Shown: piece by piece, positions 54,173-63,123 of the stretch | Layout: every line of letters starts with the position of its first letter | How positions within the stretch are numbered: position 1 is the stretch's first letter | NCBI GenBank assembly: GCA_014802625.1 | Contig: JAAVBX010000005.1 | Location: forward strand, 4,238-68,134 | Length of the DNA stretch: 63,897 nucleotides | Origin: a bacterium | GTDB lineage: Bacteria; Bacteroidota; Bacteroidia; Bacteroidales; Muribaculaceae | Direction: 5' to 3' | The notes under the pieces: model-generated | The model's database searches: none | The model's input: only the letters and a program-made list of their open reading frames with translations | What the model was told of the DNA's origin: nothing | Translations under genes and position numbers: made by a program

Positions 54173-55513
54173 ATGGAACTGATTTACCATTATCTATGGA
54201 AACACCGGGTCTTCGGTTATCCGTTGACGACTGTCGACGGTCAGGCACTTGTGGTCCGCTCCCCCGGACGGCATAACGATGATGCGGGTCCCGATTTCTC
54301 GGGAGCCACAATTTTGATCGCCGGTCAGGAGTGGGTGGGTAATGTCGAGATTCATGTCAAGGCTTCCGATTGGTTTCTCCACGGCCATGATCGCGATCGT
54401 GCCTACGACAGTGTCATCCTTCATGTCGTGGCGGTAGATGATGCGAGAATCCGCCGTCCCGACGGGAGCGAGATTCCCCAGACGGTAGTCACCCTCCCTC
54501 CGGAATTCCATATCGCCTACCGGCATCTGACGGCCGATCTGCGGGGAATACGCTGTGCATCTTTCATCCCGATGTTTCCCCCGATGGTCAAGACGGATTG
54601 GCTTGAGTCTCTTGCCGTGGAGCGGCTGCAGATGAAGGCCGAACGTCTGCTCGACTATCGCCGGCAACTCGATGGTGACTGGGAGCAGGCGGTCTTCACT
54701 GCCGTGGCCCGCGGATTGGGATTCGGCCTCAACGCTCTTCCGTTTGAGATGCTTGCCAAGAGTATTCCGCTCAAGTATATCTATCATCATGCCGATAATC
54801 TTGAGCAGGTGGAGGCTTTGTTGCTCGGTCAGGCCGGTCTGCTGGATTCCTCGCGCCATATTTTTGACGATTACTATCAGATGCTTTGCCGGGAATATAT
54901 TTTTCTCGCCCGCAAGTATGGGTTGCGCCCTATGAGAGCCGATCTGTGGAAGTATTCCCGTTCGCGGCCGCAGAATTTCCCTCATCGGCGCATCGCCATG
55001 TTGGCTACCGCCCTTCATGAGGGGGTGCAGTTTGCCAAGGGGCTTGAGAAGGCGGCCGGCGATATCGACGCGCTGCTTGAATTCTTCGACTGGCGGCTCG
55101 ACGGCTACTGGGGGCGTCATTATGGATTCGGCGACATGGGTGAGGAGCGAGTCATGCCGCGCACTCTCTCCGTGGCGAGCAAGGAATTGCTGATAATTAA
55201 TGTAGCCGCTCCATTCTATTACGCCCATGCGCGTGTCAGCGGCAACATCGAAGTGGGGGAGAAGGCATCCAATATGCTTATGCTCCTCAACGCTGAGCGC
55301 AACAGCAAGACCTCCTGCTGGAGGGGATGCGGGCTCGACCCGGAGGATGCCCTGCAATCTCAGGCGCTTATCCATTTGCGCGACGAATACTGCGACCGCA
55401 ACCGTTGCCTCGACTGCCGCTTCGGCCACTATCTGCTGCGCCATCATGCGCGTGGCCGCCTCTTTGACTGGAAACGCGTCGAGGAAAACACCTTCATCGA
55501 AATCCCCGACTGA
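54173..55513 (+). CDS. DUF2851 family protein
   Basis: A 446-residue cytosolic protein. The N-terminal signature YHYLWKHRVFGYPL, PGRHNDDAGPDFSGA and GNVEIHVKASDWFLHGHDRD is characteristic of DUF2851, which is widespread in Bacteroidota and has unknown function. Near the C-terminus, CGLDPEDALQSQALIHLRDEYCDRNRCLDC carries four cysteines and could bind zinc or an iron-sulfur cluster. No signal peptide or membrane segment. An OSCP1-like nuclease role is sometimes suggested but is not visible here. It has its own promoter. Confidence 0.85.
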   Translation: MELIYHYLWKHRVFGYPLTTVDGQALVVRSPGRHNDDAGPDFSGATILIAGQEWVGNVEIHVKASDWFLHGHDRDRAYDSVILHVVAVDDARIRRPDGSEIPQTVVTLPPEFHIAYRHLTADLRGIRCASFIPMFPPMVKTDWLESLAVERLQMKAERLLDYRRQLDGDWEQAVFTAVARGLGFGLNALPFEMLAKSIPLKYIYHHADNLEQVEALLLGQAGLLDSSRHIFDDYYQMLCREYIFLARKYGLRPMRADLWKYSRSRPQNFPHRRIAMLATALHEGVQFAKGLEKAAGDIDALLEFFDWRLDGYWGRHYGFGDMGEERVMPRTLSVASKELLIINVAAPFYYAHARVSGNIEVGEKASNMLMLLNAERNSKTSCWRGCGLDPEDALQSQALIHLRDEYCDRNRCLDCRFGHYLLRHHARGRLFDWKRVEENTFIEIPD

Positions 55514-55525
55514 AGACTCGGCTGT

Positions 55526-57061
55526 CTATGAAAGCTTGGCTTTTATTCTACTCCTGAGAGTGCGTATCGCGTTTGGTCCGACTCCGAAGATCTGTTGGAT
55601 TTCCGAGTCGGTCTTTCCTATATGTGATAGAATCATGAACAGCTTGTTCTTTGATGTCAGACCTGAATAAAGCGTATCCAACGATGCCATATATGATGTA
55701 TCTACAAGTTCGAAATACTCCACACAATCGTCGATGTCCCGTTTGCTCCACTTGATAATTGAGTTGCCCTCAGCCACCTCCGCGTATCGTTTCCTCCCAT
55801 TGGCGTAGACGGCTGCTTGGCGATTCTTGAGGGATTGAAGACGGGAATTGAGTTTTCCAACCTCTTCCGTCAGTTCGCGGAGACGTATGATTTCATCATG
55901 TTGCAGGGAATTAGTCTCCTTGGTCTCATCAATCTCTTGCTGTAAAGTTTCGATTCTGGTCTGGAGCGCGCGAGCCATAATACGCTCTTTTGCCAGCTCT
56001 TTCTCCATTCTTGAACGGCGGTAGAAGTGAAAGAGCCAAGTGAGGACGGCCAGCAGAATCACTATTACAATCACGAATATAAGAGAGCGGATGCGTTGCC
56101 GGGTATGCTCGTGTTGGAGCTGATTGTCAAAACGCAGTTGTTCTCCGGTGACATCATGCTCCGTTCTTTGGGTCTCCATTCGGATTTTAAGTGATATCAG
56201 GGAGTCTGCTGTGTTACAGGCGCGTCTGAAATCACCCAGTTCGCATTGAGTATTGTATATGTCAGTCAGAATATGCAGACGTAGGGGATAGCTGCTGGCT
56301 GAAGCCAATGAACGGCTCCATAGGGAGTCTGCTGCTTCCATGTTGCCCTCACGCGCGTGAATGGCGGCAATATTGGCCATCGCCGTATTGGTCGGATATT
56401 CGGAGAGCGACAATTCGTAATACTTTCGGCTTACATTTATATCCGAATCCTGGAACATATAACCGATATTGTTATACATTCTGGCTTTCTGTCGTGCGGG
56501 AAGTATGGATACGTAATCGAGTACCCGCAACATGGTGTCGATGGCCTCGTTGCGTCGGTTGAATTCAAGTAAAGCGGCGGCGTGACAATTGATGGCTGTG
56601 CACAGTAGTGTTGAATCTTGCAGTTTGTTGGCAATATCCCGAGTACCATTGGCATATCGTAACGCGGTTTTGCTATCTCCGTAATAGTAGTTGAGGTAGA
56701 AGAGATAATGCTCTATCCCAAATCGGAGGGGAGAGTATTCGGTTGAATCTATTATGCTTTCGGCAAGTTTCAGTTCAGTTGTGGCATGCCTGTAATCCCC
56801 CTCCTCATAGGCCACACGGCCTTGACAAAACGCAATGAGAGCAATATTACGTTCCACACTCTTGTCAAGTGAATCCGCTGCGTCGGCAGCGGCTTTTGAG
56901 TCAAGCGAAAGTATTCTTTTCTCAAGTGTAGGGTCATGGACTGTCCGGGTATGTCGGCAGAGTGTGAGCAATGCTGTAAGTGCCAATATGCCTATGAGCG
57001 ATGACAGGCTTCGAAATAAGTGTCGGCGGTTTCTCTGATGTCGGAACAAGGAGGTGAGCAT
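55526..57061 (-). CDS. Membrane-anchored TPR protein with C-terminal LuxR-type HTH
   Basis: A 511-residue regulator. A hydrophobic N-terminal anchor (near 20-38) leads to a tetratricopeptide-repeat region (about 60-300: AFCQGRVAYEEGDYRHATTEL, CTAINCHAAALLEFNRRNEAI). A membrane segment follows (about 325-348: LIFVIVIVILLAVLTWLF), then a coiled coil (about 355-430). The C-terminal HTH (about 460-510) contains SHIGKTDSEIQQIFGVGPNAIRTLRSRIKAKL. This is the Bacteroidales type of TPR/transmembrane/HTH regulator. It is divergently placed from the 1486-residue secreted protein, which is a plausible target. The ORF runs upstream to 57184, but the ATG at 57061 matches the protein-like start. Confidence 0.78.
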   Translation of the reverse strand: MLTSLFRHQRNRRHLFRSLSSLIGILALTALLTLCRHTRTVHDPTLEKRILSLDSKAAADAADSLDKSVERNIALIAFCQGRVAYEEGDYRHATTELKLAESIIDSTEYSPLRFGIEHYLFYLNYYYGDSKTALRYANGTRDIANKLQDSTLLCTAINCHAAALLEFNRRNEAIDTMLRVLDYVSILPARQKARMYNNIGYMFQDSDINVSRKYYELSLSEYPTNTAMANIAAIHAREGNMEAADSLWSRSLASASSYPLRLHILTDIYNTQCELGDFRRACNTADSLISLKIRMETQRTEHDVTGEQLRFDNQLQHEHTRQRIRSLIFVIVIVILLAVLTWLFHFYRRSRMEKELAKERIMARALQTRIETLQQEIDETKETNSLQHDEIIRLRELTEEVGKLNSRLQSLKNRQAAVYANGRKRYAEVAEGNSIIKWSKRDIDDCVEYFELVDTSYMASLDTLYSGLTSKNKLFMILSHIGKTDSEIQQIFGVGPNAIRTLRSRIKAKLS

Positions 57062-57172
57062 ATGGAAAATGTTACAAAAACGGCTTCCTGATTGATTGTA
57101 AAAGGGATGTATCCGTTTTATTAACAATATGTTAACGTTACTTAATGATGTAACGTGCATAATCGTGATATA

Positions 57173-57203
57173 TTGCCGTAACAATAATAGTTTTGTATAT
57201 TTG
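57173..57203 (+). promoter_or_regulatory. Promoter of the 1486-residue secreted protein
   Basis: TTG at 57173-57175 and TATATTTG at 57196-57203, spaced 20 nt, with the start codon 38 nt downstream. Confidence 0.7.
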
Positions 57204-57241
57204 TGACCAAATCATAAACAAATCAATAATACCTACATCCT

Positions 57242-60200
57242 ATGCAGAAGTATTTTTACGCTTTTTCAGTAGCATTGGCATTAGCGGGAGGCGTGGCTTC
57301 CCGGGCTGCCATGCAGAGTGATGTTCGGTCGGTGACGCCTATGGAACGCGACTACAGTAGTCTCACTCCGGTCAAAGGTGAGCAGTATCTGGGTCGTATA
57401 AATTTCAATGCGAAAGATCGGACTACTGTCCCCTCCGTTTCGACGGTTTCGATCGGAATGGCTCCCGAGGTATCTCCCGTCACATTGGGCGGTGCGCTCC
57501 ATTTCTCCACTGCTTGGACTGACTATCCGGGATATGGCCTCTACAGTTTCTCTACCGCTCCCGACGGAGCTGATACGGTTGATCTTATTTCTGAATACTG
57601 GTTCTTCGAATCAGGCAATGCTGTTGTAGCTGAGGATATGATGTATGCTGTCGATTATAGTGAGTATGACGGCGAGCTTTATGTGAATTATAATAAGGTT
57701 GACCTCACAACTGGCGAGTATGTCGACTATGGTTCTTTCGATGACCTCTCTTTTCTTCCTTTCGATGCTGATTATGATCCATTGACCGGTGGGGTAGTCG
57801 GTTGTTTCCAGAATGCACAGGGAGATCTTGAACTCGTAATCGCTGATTATGATACTCGATACCGTAAGGTGATTTGTGACTTACCTGATATGCTTTATGC
57901 GGTGGCTGTCGATGGTGAGGGTGTGATTTATGGTATTGATGGTAATGGTATCCTGCGTAGCTATCCTCGTTCCGGTGGGGAGCCTGTTGAGATAATGAGC
58001 ACGGGATTGTATCCCAGATATATGCAGTCTGCCACCTTTGACTATGACAACGATACTCTATACTGGGCTTTTACCGATGGTAATACCAGCGCGTTGTATC
58101 GTATCGATCCTCAGTCAAAGTCTATCTCTAAAGTCTTCGATTTTAAGAATAGGGAGGAATTTACAAACCTATACGTAAAACGCCCTGCCGAAACAAAGGC
58201 TCCTGCGGCTTGTCTGGATCTGATGGTCAGTCTTGACGCTGATGGCAAGGGCAACGCTTCGTTCTCGCTCCCGACATCTGACAGAACAGGAAATGCAATT
58301 TCCGGTAATTTGTCGTATACTCTTTATGCTGATGGTGAAATTCTTGCTGAAGGCAACGGGCAAGCGGGAGCGAAGATTACTCTGGATCTTACTGCTCCTA
58401 CAGGAGATGTGCTCTTCCGTCTCGTCACAGAAAATGAGAACGGTAAGTCTTACTCTACTAAAGTGCGTCAATGGGTGGGGGATGGTTATCCCGAGGCAAT
58501 CGGGGTTGTCAATTACACACTTGAAGGGAATACTGTGACGCTTTCATGGGAGGCTCCCGCTAACGGCGTATTGGGCGGATATATTGACCCCGATGCTCTG
58601 ACATATACCGTAACCCGCTATCCTGATGGGAAAGTAGTGGCTGATGGAATCTCTGAAACCTCTTTCACCGAGACACTCGTTAATGAGGAGCCTGTGGTGA
58701 TATGGTATGGTGTGACGGCGACTTACGCCGGGAATACCGGTGAGGTGACCGAGTGTGAAAAGTTTGTTGTCGGAGATTCATTCACTACCCCCTATTATGA
58801 GGATTTTGAGAATCCGGATAATTTCCTTCTCTTTACCATACTTGATAACAACCATGACGGAAGAATCTGGATGTATGCCTATCATATGGGCTTCCATGAG
58901 ACGGCATCTGCATTTTGCAACACGAATAAATATGGTTTGGAGGATGTAGAGTTCAGTGATGACTGGTTACTGACACCGAAAATATGTCTCAGTGCTGATG
59001 ATATTTATGAATTCGGCTTTAAATCTTGGCAATTCTATGAGTCTGGCGAGCATTTGGAAGTAGCATTCGGTCAGGGTGAGGATCCCACTGATAGTAATGC
59101 TTACTCTATGCTGATTCCTGATACCCGCATAACCTCTCTTTATGAGAATGCTCAGGAATTCACACGGGATATAATACCTGGTGCCGATGGTGAGTATCGT
59201 TTCGCGTTCCATGGAATTTCCGGTCTGACAGCGTCGGTTGTGCATATTGATGATATTTCTGTTCGTAGTGTCGGTAAGGCAAAAGCCCCCGGAAAAGTCA
59301 CCGATTTGCAACTCGTTCCCGGAGCAGACGGTGTATCGGAAGCTACCGTTAGCTTCAGGCTCCCGGTTCGTAATGCCAAAGGTGATGCTGATATTAAGAG
59401 TATCTCCAAAGTCGAGCTCCGCCGGGGAGGTGAAGTGTTGAAGGAGTGGACCGGTGTCACGCCCGGAGAATTCCTGTCATTCAACGATAAGAATGTCCCC
59501 GCAGGAATGAATGAATATGCTATAATTTGTCATTCCGTGGAAGGTGTTGGAGCTAAAGCTGTGGGTTCTGTTTTTGTCGGCAAGGATGTGCCGGCTGCCC
59601 CTGTTATGTTCAAGGCTGTAGATAATGGCAATGAAATCGTACTTGAATGGGAAAACCCGGGAAAGATAGGTGATAACGGAGGCTATGTCGACGATACCAA
59701 ACTCACTTACGAAGTGTATGAGGTGGAGAATGGCAAGGCATCTCCGATTGCATCCGATTTGTCTGACACCCGATATGTTGTTAGAGGTAGCAACACCGGT
59801 GATCAGGTGCGTATGACATATGGGGTATCCGCGATGTATGATTCCAAACTCGGTGGAATAGCGGTCTCTAATGATGTTATCCTTGGGGAGGGTCATGATC
59901 TGCCATTCGTCGAGACATTCAATTACGCTAAATATGATAATTCCGGTTGGACTCAGGAGGGAGATCTGGAACACATTTTTTATACTGACTCTGAAACAAG
60001 TCTTGATGAAGGTTCTGCTTCTGTTCGCTGGGCTCCCGCTTTAGGATACCGTGATACTCGTCTCTCAACAGGCAAAATACTGCCCGGGAAGGAGTCGGAT
60101 AATCTCCGTATGATTTTCAGTCGTAAGACTACAGCTGATTGTGATGTCATCCTGAATCTCTACGTCAACGTGGATGGTTGGAGACATGAGCTTGTCAAGT

Positions 60201-61702
60201 CGTTCGACATGGGTGCTGAAAGCGATAAGGAGAATTGGAAGCAGGAGGTCGTGGATCTTACTCCCTATAATGATGCTGTCTCCCTCAGTTTTGATTTCGT
60301 AGCTCATGGAGAGGCACTTGGCGAAAGCATTTGGCTTGATCGCATTCAGGTGCGTAATGTGCTTGAGAAGGATCTCATAGTATCTCTTGATGCTAAGAAA
60401 AATTATACGGCCGGTAAATCCGGTCAGGTTCTCATACGTATCGACAATAACTCCACTACTCCCGCATCGGATTATACTGTCAATCTGTATGCCGATGATA
60501 ATCTTATAGCTTCCACACCCGGTCAGGAGATTCCGGGCCTGAATTCAACTGTTATCGAGATGGAGCTTACCCCGGATGCTATCACCGAAGAATCCATGCT
60601 GTTGAAAGCCGAAGTCGTTTATGAGGGTGATATGGCTCCCTCCAACAATCTCGAGGCTTGGGAAGTAAATATTATTCCCGCATCTCTCCCGGCTCCTCAG
60701 TCTGTAGTAGCTCGTCAGGATCTCTCCGGTATGACTCTATCATGGGCGGCACCCGAAGTAGTGGAGGATGAGGTAGTAGAGGATTTTGAGAGCTATGACA
60801 ATGGTGACCTCGTATTTGGAGATTGGAAAACTTATGACCTCGATAAGGGTCTTGCTTGCGGGATAAACGGTGTTGACATGCCTCATGCTCAGGAACCTTT
60901 TGCTTTCATGGTGTTCAATCCCTCCGAGAGCGGAATTGATGTCAGCGTGCGTGATGTATTCGCCCCGATTGCCGATGAACAATATCTTATGTGTATGGTT
61001 GGTTACTACTCATCTGCTCCTCATAGCGATGACTGGCTGATATCTCCCGAACTGTCGGGCGATGCACAGACCATCTATATGTTCATGCGTAAGGATAATG
61101 AATACTATGACGAAACATTCGAAATCTATTATTCCACAACCGATGATGATATTGATTCCTTCATCCTTCTCGAAGCCGGAAGTATTGGGGTTCCGGAATG
61201 GTCGGAATATGGATTTGATTTGCCCGAGGGTGCGAAATATTTTGCATTCAGATACAATGCAACTGATCAGTTCTTCATCTTTATCGACGATATTACTTAT
61301 CGTCCGGTTGTTCCCGAACTTACAGGCTACCGAATCTACAGGGATGGTAAACTCTTCACATCAGTTGATAAGGACTGCACTTCGATATTTGTCGAGGGCC
61401 GGGATGCGGATGTATCTGACTATGTCGTGACGGCTAAATATCGTCAGGGTGAATCCAAGCCCTCCAATCATGCCGGCAACTCCGGTATCGGATTAGTTTG
61501 GTCTGACGACAGATACGTAAGCGGCGGCCATGGTGAAATCTTAATAAAGACAACTGCCGCCGAAAAGGTGACAGTCTATAGCGTGGACGGCAAGACAATC
61601 AGCTCTTTCATTGCAGATGATGCTGAACAGTCAATTAATGTTGAGAAGGGCAATTATATCGTTCGTCTCGGCGACGATACCGTAAAGGTCATCGTAAGAT
61701 AA
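57242..61702 (+). CDS. Very large secreted multidomain protein, KVIVR tail
   Basis: A 1486-residue exported protein. Signal peptide (MQKYFYAFSVALALAGGVASRA); a propeller-like N-terminal region (about 80-330, with YSFSTAPDGADTVDLIS); FnIII-like repeats (VTLSWEAPANGVLGGYIDPD); three cleaved-adhesin-like jelly-roll modules (around 510-670, 885-1055 and 1205-1370, with DDWLLTPKIC and SDDWLISPELSG); and a CARDB-like stretch (about 1065-1150: KNYTAGKSGQVLIRIDN). It ends with a sorting tail (VTVYSVDGKTI, KGNYIVRLGDDTVKVIVR). Its coding sequence is visibly more AT-rich than adjacent core genes. The nearby TPR/HTH regulator is divergent and likely controls it. Surface adhesion or polymer binding is inference. 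Confidence 0.82.
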   Translation: MQKYFYAFSVALALAGGVASRAAMQSDVRSVTPMERDYSSLTPVKGEQYLGRINFNAKDRTTVPSVSTVSIGMAPEVSPVTLGGALHFSTAWTDYPGYGLYSFSTAPDGADTVDLISEYWFFESGNAVVAEDMMYAVDYSEYDGELYVNYNKVDLTTGEYVDYGSFDDLSFLPFDADYDPLTGGVVGCFQNAQGDLELVIADYDTRYRKVICDLPDMLYAVAVDGEGVIYGIDGNGILRSYPRSGGEPVEIMSTGLYPRYMQSATFDYDNDTLYWAFTDGNTSALYRIDPQSKSISKVFDFKNREEFTNLYVKRPAETKAPAACLDLMVSLDADGKGNASFSLPTSDRTGNAISGNLSYTLYADGEILAEGNGQAGAKITLDLTAPTGDVLFRLVTENENGKSYSTKVRQWVGDGYPEAIGVVNYTLEGNTVTLSWEAPANGVLGGYIDPDALTYTVTRYPDGKVVADGISETSFTETLVNEEPVVIWYGVTATYAGNTGEVTECEKFVVGDSFTTPYYEDFENPDNFLLFTILDNNHDGRIWMYAYHMGFHETASAFCNTNKYGLEDVEFSDDWLLTPKICLSADDIYEFGFKSWQFYESGEHLEVAFGQGEDPTDSNAYSMLIPDTRITSLYENAQEFTRDIIPGADGEYRFAFHGISGLTASVVHIDDISVRSVGKAKAPGKVTDLQLVPGADGVSEATVSFRLPVRNAKGDADIKSISKVELRRGGEVLKEWTGVTPGEFLSFNDKNVPAGMNEYAIICHSVEGVGAKAVGSVFVGKDVPAAPVMFKAVDNGNEIVLEWENPGKIGDNGGYVDDTKLTYEVYEVENGKASPIASDLSDTRYVVRGSNTGDQVRMTYGVSAMYDSKLGGIAVSNDVILGEGHDLPFVETFNYAKYDNSGWTQEGDLEHIFYTDSETSLDEGSASVRWAPALGYRDTRLSTGKILPGKESDNLRMIFSRKTTADCDVILNLYVNVDGWRHELVKSFDMGAESDKENWKQEVVDLTPYNDAVSLSFDFVAHGEALGESIWLDRIQVRNVLEKDLIVSLDAKKNYTAGKSGQVLIRIDNNSTTPASDYTVNLYADDNLIASTPGQEIPGLNSTVIEMELTPDAITEESMLLKAEVVYEGDMAPSNNLEAWEVNIIPASLPAPQSVVARQDLSGMTLSWAAPEVVEDEVVEDFESYDNGDLVFGDWKTYDLDKGLACGINGVDMPHAQEPFAFMVFNPSESGIDVSVRDVFAPIADEQYLMCMVGYYSSAPHSDDWLISPELSGDAQTIYMFMRKDNEYYDETFEIYYSTTDDDIDSFILLEAGSIGVPEWSEYGFDLPEGAKYFAFRYNATDQFFIFIDDITYRPVVPELTGYRIYRDGKLFTSVDKDCTSIFVEGRDADVSDYVVTAKYRQGESKPSNHAGNSGIGLVWSDDRYVSGGHGEILIKTTAAEKVTVYSVDGKTISSFIADDAEQSINVEKGNYIVRLGDDTVKVIVR

Positions 61703-61718
61703 CCGATACACCCTTGAA

Positions 61719-61738
61719 TGTTGTTAAATGTAACAACA
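61719..61738 (+). repeat. Inverted repeat after the secreted-protein gene
   Basis: TGTTGTTA at 61719-61726 pairs with TAACAACA at 61731-61738 around AATG. It precedes a second, stronger terminator. Confidence 0.55.
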
Positions 61739-61760
61739 CTCTTATATACTTTTTCACTAC

Positions 61761-61799
61761 TTGAAGGATATCCCCAAAAGGGATGTCCTTCAACTTTTT
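61761..61799 (+). terminator. Terminator of the 1486-residue protein gene
   Basis: TTGAAGGATATCCC at 61761-61774 pairs over 14 bp (one G-T) with GGGATGTCCTTCAA at 61780-61793, followed by a run of five T. Confidence 0.85.
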
Positions 61800-61833
61800 G
61801 TGTTCGTCCGCCGGAATCTTAGCGGTTACTTGA

Positions 61834-61861
61834 TTGTATTCGGGAATAATTATTAACTTTG
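61834..61861 (+). promoter_or_regulatory. Promoter of the truncated AAA-ATPase fragment
   Basis: TTG at 61834-61836 and TAACTTTG at 61854-61861 (17-nt spacing), 17 nt before the ATG. Confidence 0.6.
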
Positions 61862-61878
61862 CAGAAAATAGAGAAGTT

Positions 61879-62025
61879 ATGGCAGAAGAGAAATATCCCA
61901 TAGGAATACAGACGTTCGAGAAACTGATAGAGGGTGGCTTCACTTATATTGACAAGACCCGTTTTGTGACCCAACTTGTCAGGAATGACGGATATTATTT
62001 CCTGAGCCGTCCCAGAAGGCATTAA
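61879..62025 (+). pseudogene. Truncated AAA-ATPase-like/PD-(D/E)XK nuclease family gene
   Basis: A 48-residue ORF beginning MAEEKYPIGIQTFEKLIEGG and continuing YIDKTRFVTQLVRNDGYYFLSRPRR before ending in H-stop. This is the conserved N-terminus of the AAA-ATPase-like (PF09820-type) proteins that continue with a FGKSL Walker A and end in a PD-(D/E)XK nuclease. Here the reading stops just before the Walker A lysine, so nothing functional remains. It still has a good promoter. It is a remnant left by deletion or recombination; such genes are multicopy and surface-antigen-like in variability in this order. Confidence 0.75.
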
Positions 62026-62064
62026 ATTTTTTCATTTTTTGACTCAAGAATGGTAATTGTTTGT

Positions 62065-62072
62065 TATATTTG
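62065..62072 (+). promoter_or_regulatory. -7 element of the pseudouridine synthase gene
   Basis: TATATTTG with TTTG at 62038-62041 (23-nt spacing), 84 nt before the start codon at 62156. Confidence 0.6.
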
Positions 62073-62155
62073 TAGTTAATTTCGGCATCCGGAGGACATC
62101 GCTCGGTCGTCCGGAGGTCTAAATTGTTGCTATATAAAGTCTTATACCCATACTT

Positions 62156-63121
62156 ATGGCATTTAATAAAAGAGCCAACCGGCAGCCCGACAATATTCTC
62201 GCACGTCAGAACCGTGGAGAGGAACCGAAGGGACTGATGGAGTTTGTCACAAATAATTTTCCCTCTGCTCCACGCAATGATGTGAAGAAATGGCTGAAAT
62301 TCGGCCACCTTATGATCAACGGCGTCGTCACTACCGCTTTCGACGCCCCCGTCAATCCCGGCGACTGGGTGGAGCTTAATCTGACGCGCCCCTACGTCGT
62401 ATTCCGCAATCCCAGAATGCAGATGGTCTATGAGGATGACGACATTATCGTCGTCAATAAGGGCTATGGCCTCCTATCCGTTGGCACAGGCTCCCAGAAA
62501 AAGGAGGCGACCGCATATCAGATATTGAAGGATTATGTCAAGAACGTCAATCCCGCCAACAAAATCTTCGTGGTCCACCGTCTCGACCGCGCCACAAGCG
62601 GACTCATGATGTTCGCCAAACATCCCGAGGCGCAGGAGGCCATGCAGCATAACTGGAATAATATGGTCATCGACCGTAAATACGTAGCCGTCGTCGAGGG
62701 TAACGTCAAGGAGGATGAGGGTGATATCCGCTCATACCTCGGGGAAACTTCAAAATATGAGGTATATTCCCGTCCCGAACCCGGAGAGGGCCTGAAACTC
62801 GCCACTACCCATTACAAGGTGTTGGCTCGCGGATATGGCTATTCCCTTGTAGAATTCTCTCTCGAAACCGGGCGTAAGAATCAGATTCGTGTCCATGCCA
62901 AGGAACTCGGACATCCAATCGTCGGCGACCGCAAATATGGTGCCAAGGCCAGCCCTATCGGTCGGCTCGCCCTCCATGCGCGCACTCTCCGCTTCGCACA
63001 TCCCATCACCCGGCGCGACATGAAGTTCGAGACCCCCGTGCCCGCCCGCTTCCTCAAGATGGTCGGCGGTCTGCACGGCGATACCGAACATAATGGCTCC
63101 CGGGAGATAAAGGAACAGTAA
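62156..63121 (+). CDS. RluA-family RNA pseudouridine synthase
   Basis: A 321-residue enzyme. The N-terminal S4 RNA-binding domain (about 25-85: APRNDVKKWLKFGHLMINGVVTTAFDAPVNPGDWVEL) is followed by the PseudoU_synth_2 domain with IIVVNKGYGLLSV and the catalytic HRLDRATSGLMMFAKH (Asp near residue 146). LETGRKNQIRVHAKELGHPIVGDRKYG completes it. It isomerises uridine in rRNA or tRNA; the exact site cannot be told. It is 2 nt before the PAP2-like gene, so translationally linked to it. Confidence 0.92.
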   Translation: MAFNKRANRQPDNILARQNRGEEPKGLMEFVTNNFPSAPRNDVKKWLKFGHLMINGVVTTAFDAPVNPGDWVELNLTRPYVVFRNPRMQMVYEDDDIIVVNKGYGLLSVGTGSQKKEATAYQILKDYVKNVNPANKIFVVHRLDRATSGLMMFAKHPEAQEAMQHNWNNMVIDRKYVAVVEGNVKEDEGDIRSYLGETSKYEVYSRPEPGEGLKLATTHYKVLARGYGYSLVEFSLETGRKNQIRVHAKELGHPIVGDRKYGAKASPIGRLALHARTLRFAHPITRRDMKFETPVPARFLKMVGGLHGDTEHNGSREIKEQ

Positions 63122-63123
63122 TT

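Noticed and set aside
54194..55447. Long 417-codon open frame on the minus strand
   Set aside because: It is the antisense of the DUF2851 gene, whose plus-strand product has clear family motifs and its own promoter. The antisense product has no recognisable features.
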